A stretch of DNA of 7,058 bases from CAZMFZ01 sp964565665 (GTDB lineage: Bacteria > Bacteroidota > Bacteroidia > Cytophagales > UBA9547): positions 1 through 7,058 of the forward strand of contig CAZMFZ010000151.1 of NCBI GenBank assembly GCA_964565665.1, read 5' to 3'. Under the pieces are notes generated by a model. The model saw only the letters and a list, made by a program, of their open reading frames with translations, was not told the DNA's origin and made no database searches. A program made the position numbers and the translations under genes. This document shows positions 5,340 to 7,058 of the stretch, piece after piece (the first letter of the stretch is position 1; every line of letters starts with the position of its first letter).

Positions 5340-5687
5340 TCAGAAAGCATCTTCCAAATGCAAAATTTCTTCTTTAAAAGTTGTTTTCAAAATGGATACA
5401 ATATCAAATCTGATGTCAGCCTTCCAGTCTTTTTCAAAAATATAGTTTTCGGCAGCTGATTTTACCAATTCTGCTTTTGCCTTAGTTACGTATTCTTCAG
5501 GAAAACCAAAGAATGAATTTTTCCTGAGTTTTACTTCTATAAAAATAAGGGTATTTTGGAAAGTAGCTATCAAATCTATTTCTGCACGTTTGTATCGATA
5601 GTTTCTCTCAATGATCTGATAACCTTTTTTGAGTAAAAAGTGAGAGGCAATCGTTTCGCCCAAATTGCCTCTTTCGGTTGTGGTCAT
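5340..5687 (-). CDS. yraN: YraN / UPF0102 nuclease-fold protein
   Basis: A small cytoplasmic protein of the UPF0102 (YraN) family, which has a restriction-endonuclease-like fold; its cellular role is not well established. The 115 residues show the family pattern: GNLGETIASHFLLKKGYQII (7-26), NYRYKRAEIDLIA (29-41), and LIFIEVKLRKNSFFGFPEEY (47-66). The putative nuclease residues Glu11, Glu36, Asp38, Glu51 and Lys53 (EID ... EVK) are all present. The length is typical. It starts 2 bases after the metZ stop codon on the same strand, so it is almost certainly cotranscribed with and possibly translationally coupled to metZ. Its stop codon is 2 bases from that of the convergent ldcA. No terminator hairpin is visible between them. 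Confidence 0.92.
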   Translation of the reverse strand: MTTTERGNLGETIASHFLLKKGYQIIERNYRYKRAEIDLIATFQNTLIFIEVKLRKNSFFGFPEEYVTKAKAELVKSAAENYIFEKDWKADIRFDIVSILKTTFKEEILHLEDAF

Positions 5688-5689
5688 TT

Positions 5690-6865
5690 TTATTTCGACA
5701 AAGCCAAAGCATTGTCCAGTTCCTTAAAAATATCGTCAATATGTTCTAAACCCAATGAAATTCGAATCATGCCGGGAAGAATTCCTACGGCTTCTCTATC
5801 GTCTTCAGTTAGTTTTGAATGCGTAGTAGAAGCTGGGTGTGTAACTATAGTACGAGTATCGCCCAAATTTGCAGAATGTGAAAACAACTCAAGTGAATTC
5901 AAGAATTTTCGACCCCTTTCTACTCCACCTTTCACCAAAAATGTAGCCAATCCGCCACCTTGTTTCATTTGCTTTTGTGCCAACTGTTTTTGTGGGTGGC
6001 TGTCTAAAAATGGATAAATTACGCGTTCTACTTCCGGATGTTTTTCCAAATATTGAGCCGTTTTCAGTGCGTTTTCACAATGTCTGTCCATTCGTACAGC
6101 CAAAGTTTCTAGGCTTTTTGATAATATCCACGAATTGAATGGCGAAAGAGCTGGCCCTGTGTGGCGTGCAAAAAAGCGAATTTCCTTTATCAAATCTGCT
6201 TTTCCTAGTATAGCTCCGGCAATTACCCGCCCTTGTCCGTCAATAAATTTGGTGGCCGAATGTGTAACCAAATCAATTCCGAATTTGGCAGGATTTTGCA
6301 AATAAGGCGTAGCAAAGCAATTATCTACATTTGAAATAATATGGTGCTTTTCACAAAGATTGGCCAAAAATTCCAAATCAATAAGTTGTAATGCCGGATT
6401 AGATGGTGTTTCCACAAAAAACATTTTAGTATTTGATTTTATGTGGCTCTCCCAGGTATCAGGTTTATCAATATCTACAAAAGTGGCTGAAATACCCCAA
6501 TTTGGCAATATTTGGGTCAATATCTGATGAGTAGAGCCAAAAATCGAACGGCAGGAAATGATATTGTCGCCCGATTTCAATAAAGCAGCCATACTTGTAA
6601 ACATGGCGGACATGCCCGAAGCTACTGCAATACCGTCTTCGGTACCTTCCAATTGGCAAAGTTTTTTTATAAATTCACTATTGTTCGGGTTTGAAAATCG
6701 GGTATAAATATTGCCAGGAATTTCATCTGCAAACAAAGCTCTTGCATGCTCTGCATCGTCAAATACAAAGCTTGAGGTGAGAAATAGTGGCGTGGAATGC
6801 TCTTTGTAAGTAGTTCTTTCAGATTGAATGCGAATGGCTTGCGTTTCGAAATTGGAAGTAGACAT
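5690..6865 (-). CDS. metZ: O-succinylhomoserine sulfhydrylase-like PLP enzyme
   Basis: A PLP-dependent enzyme of the Cys/Met metabolism family. MetZ joins sulfide to an activated homoserine (O-succinyl- or O-acetylhomoserine) to give homocysteine for methionine synthesis in the cytoplasm. The 391 residues contain the PLP lysine Lys206 in THSATKFIDGQG. They also contain YTRFSNPN (54-61, Tyr54 and Arg56 contacting the cofactor of the partner subunit), ASGMSAM (82-88), ETPSNPALQLID (152-163), the cofactor Asp181 in SNVDNCFATP, and SLGGPESL-equivalent SANLGDTRTIVTHPASTTHS (331-350). SIFGST (107-112), with Phe where many relatives have Tyr, suits MetZ over cystathionine gamma-lyase or methionine gamma-lyase, but which ester is used cannot be told. 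A promoter element lies just upstream; yraN follows after 2 bases in an operon. Confidence 0.88.
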   Translation of the reverse strand: MSTSNFETQAIRIQSERTTYKEHSTPLFLTSSFVFDDAEHARALFADEIPGNIYTRFSNPNNSEFIKKLCQLEGTEDGIAVASGMSAMFTSMAALLKSGDNIISCRSIFGSTHQILTQILPNWGISATFVDIDKPDTWESHIKSNTKMFFVETPSNPALQLIDLEFLANLCEKHHIISNVDNCFATPYLQNPAKFGIDLVTHSATKFIDGQGRVIAGAILGKADLIKEIRFFARHTGPALSPFNSWILSKSLETLAVRMDRHCENALKTAQYLEKHPEVERVIYPFLDSHPQKQLAQKQMKQGGGLATFLVKGGVERGRKFLNSLELFSHSANLGDTRTIVTHPASTTHSKLTEDDREAVGILPGMIRISLGLEHIDDIFKELDNALALSK

Positions 6866-6887
6866 AAATGGTAACTGAATTTGACTG

Positions 6888-6895
6888 CAAATATA
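6888..6895 (-). promoter_or_regulatory. likely -7 element of the metZ-yraN promoter
   Basis: The minus strand reads TATATTTG (6895-6888), an exact match to the Bacteroidota -7 consensus TAnnTTTG, placed 22 bases before the metZ ATG. The leader would be only about 15 bases, too short for a riboswitch. No TTG is found at the ideal -33 distance; the nearest is a CTG about 21 bases upstream. Confidence 0.5.
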
Positions 6896-6960
6896 GAGCT
6901 ATTCAGATGTATAATGCAGATTTGCCAAATATTATTTCATTAAGTATGCCTAAAATCAAT

Positions 6961-6994
6961 AAATTAGAAATTAAATTTTAAATTATTCTAATTT
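6961..6994 (-). terminator. possible weak AT-rich terminator or operator upstream of metZ
   Basis: AAATTAGAA (6961-6969) and TTCTAATTT (6986-6994) form a perfect 9-base inverted repeat with a 16-base loop. It overlaps the stop codon of a possible minus-strand gene tail (6990-6988). On that strand it is followed by a short, broken T-run. Its stem is almost entirely A-T, so termination would be weak. It could equally be a regulatory site about 95 bases upstream of metZ. Confidence 0.3.
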
Positions 6995-7058
6995 TTAGTT
7001 TTGTGGTGTTCGACTATGCAAGTCGGACATACAACTTTACCATTGAACACTATATTAT
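6988..7058 (-). CDS. possible C-terminal end of an unidentified gene (cut by window edge)
   Basis: One minus-strand frame is open from the right edge and ends at TAG 6990-6988, giving ...FNGKVVCPTCIVEHHKTKN. A CPTC pair and two His residues suggest a metal-binding or thiol tail, but 22 codons are too few to identify a family. The inverted repeat at the stop codon fits the end of a gene. If real, it is the upstream neighbour of metZ on the same strand, 122 bases away. The frame may also be open by chance. Confidence 0.25.
   Translation of the reverse strand, partial: NIVFNGKVVCPTCIVEHHKTKN

Noticed and set aside
5640..6017. 125-codon plus-strand ORF with many Cys residues
   Set aside because: It is antisense to metZ and the metZ/yraN junction. 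Cys-rich translations are common opposite such genes, and metZ is clearly the coding strand.

Overview
The window looks like an ordinary chromosomal stretch of an AT-rich member of the Bacteroidota. Three things support this. The ATP-binding protein is closely GldA-like, a family best known from gliding Bacteroidota. Two OmpH/Skp-like periplasmic proteins lie in tandem. The recognisable -7 promoter elements fit the Bacteroidota consensus TAnnTTTG, and start codons lack clear Shine-Dalgarno sequences. Genus or family cannot be fixed from sequence alone. I see no mobile element, CRISPR array, rRNA or tRNA, and nothing that amounts to a new multi-gene system.

Layout from left to right. Positions 1-567 (minus) hold the first 189 codons of xylose isomerase (xylA), which runs off the left edge; a good promoter lies at 601-628. 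A 486-base divergent spacer (568-1053) follows, with several inverted repeats and a strong symmetric intrinsic terminator at 965-997. That terminator is unexplained by any annotated gene and hints at a small RNA or an attenuated leader ahead of an OsmC/YhfA-like protein (1054-1470, plus). gldA (1518-2426, minus) converges on it. After a gene-free spacer with a palindromic repeat come three plus-strand genes: a TMEM220-like membrane protein (2718-3089) and two OmpH/Skp paralogues (3146-3715, GTG start; 3817-4404). A strong terminator (4408-4435) follows, then a muramoyltetrapeptide carboxypeptidase of family S66 (4444-5337), whose start codon is only 8 bases past the terminator. It converges, with a 2-base gap, on the minus-strand pair metZ-yraN (6865 down to 5340). 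At the far right a few minus-strand codons may be the tail of another gene.

Functionally this is a mix of housekeeping and envelope genes: xylose catabolism, an OsmC-family redox protein, an ABC ATPase probably for gliding, outer-membrane-protein chaperones, peptidoglycan recycling, homocysteine synthesis by direct sulfhydrylation, and a YraN nuclease-fold protein. The most interesting signals are in non-coding DNA: the terminator in the divergent spacer, the terminator abutting the ldcA start, and two GC-rich palindromes in an AT-rich background.
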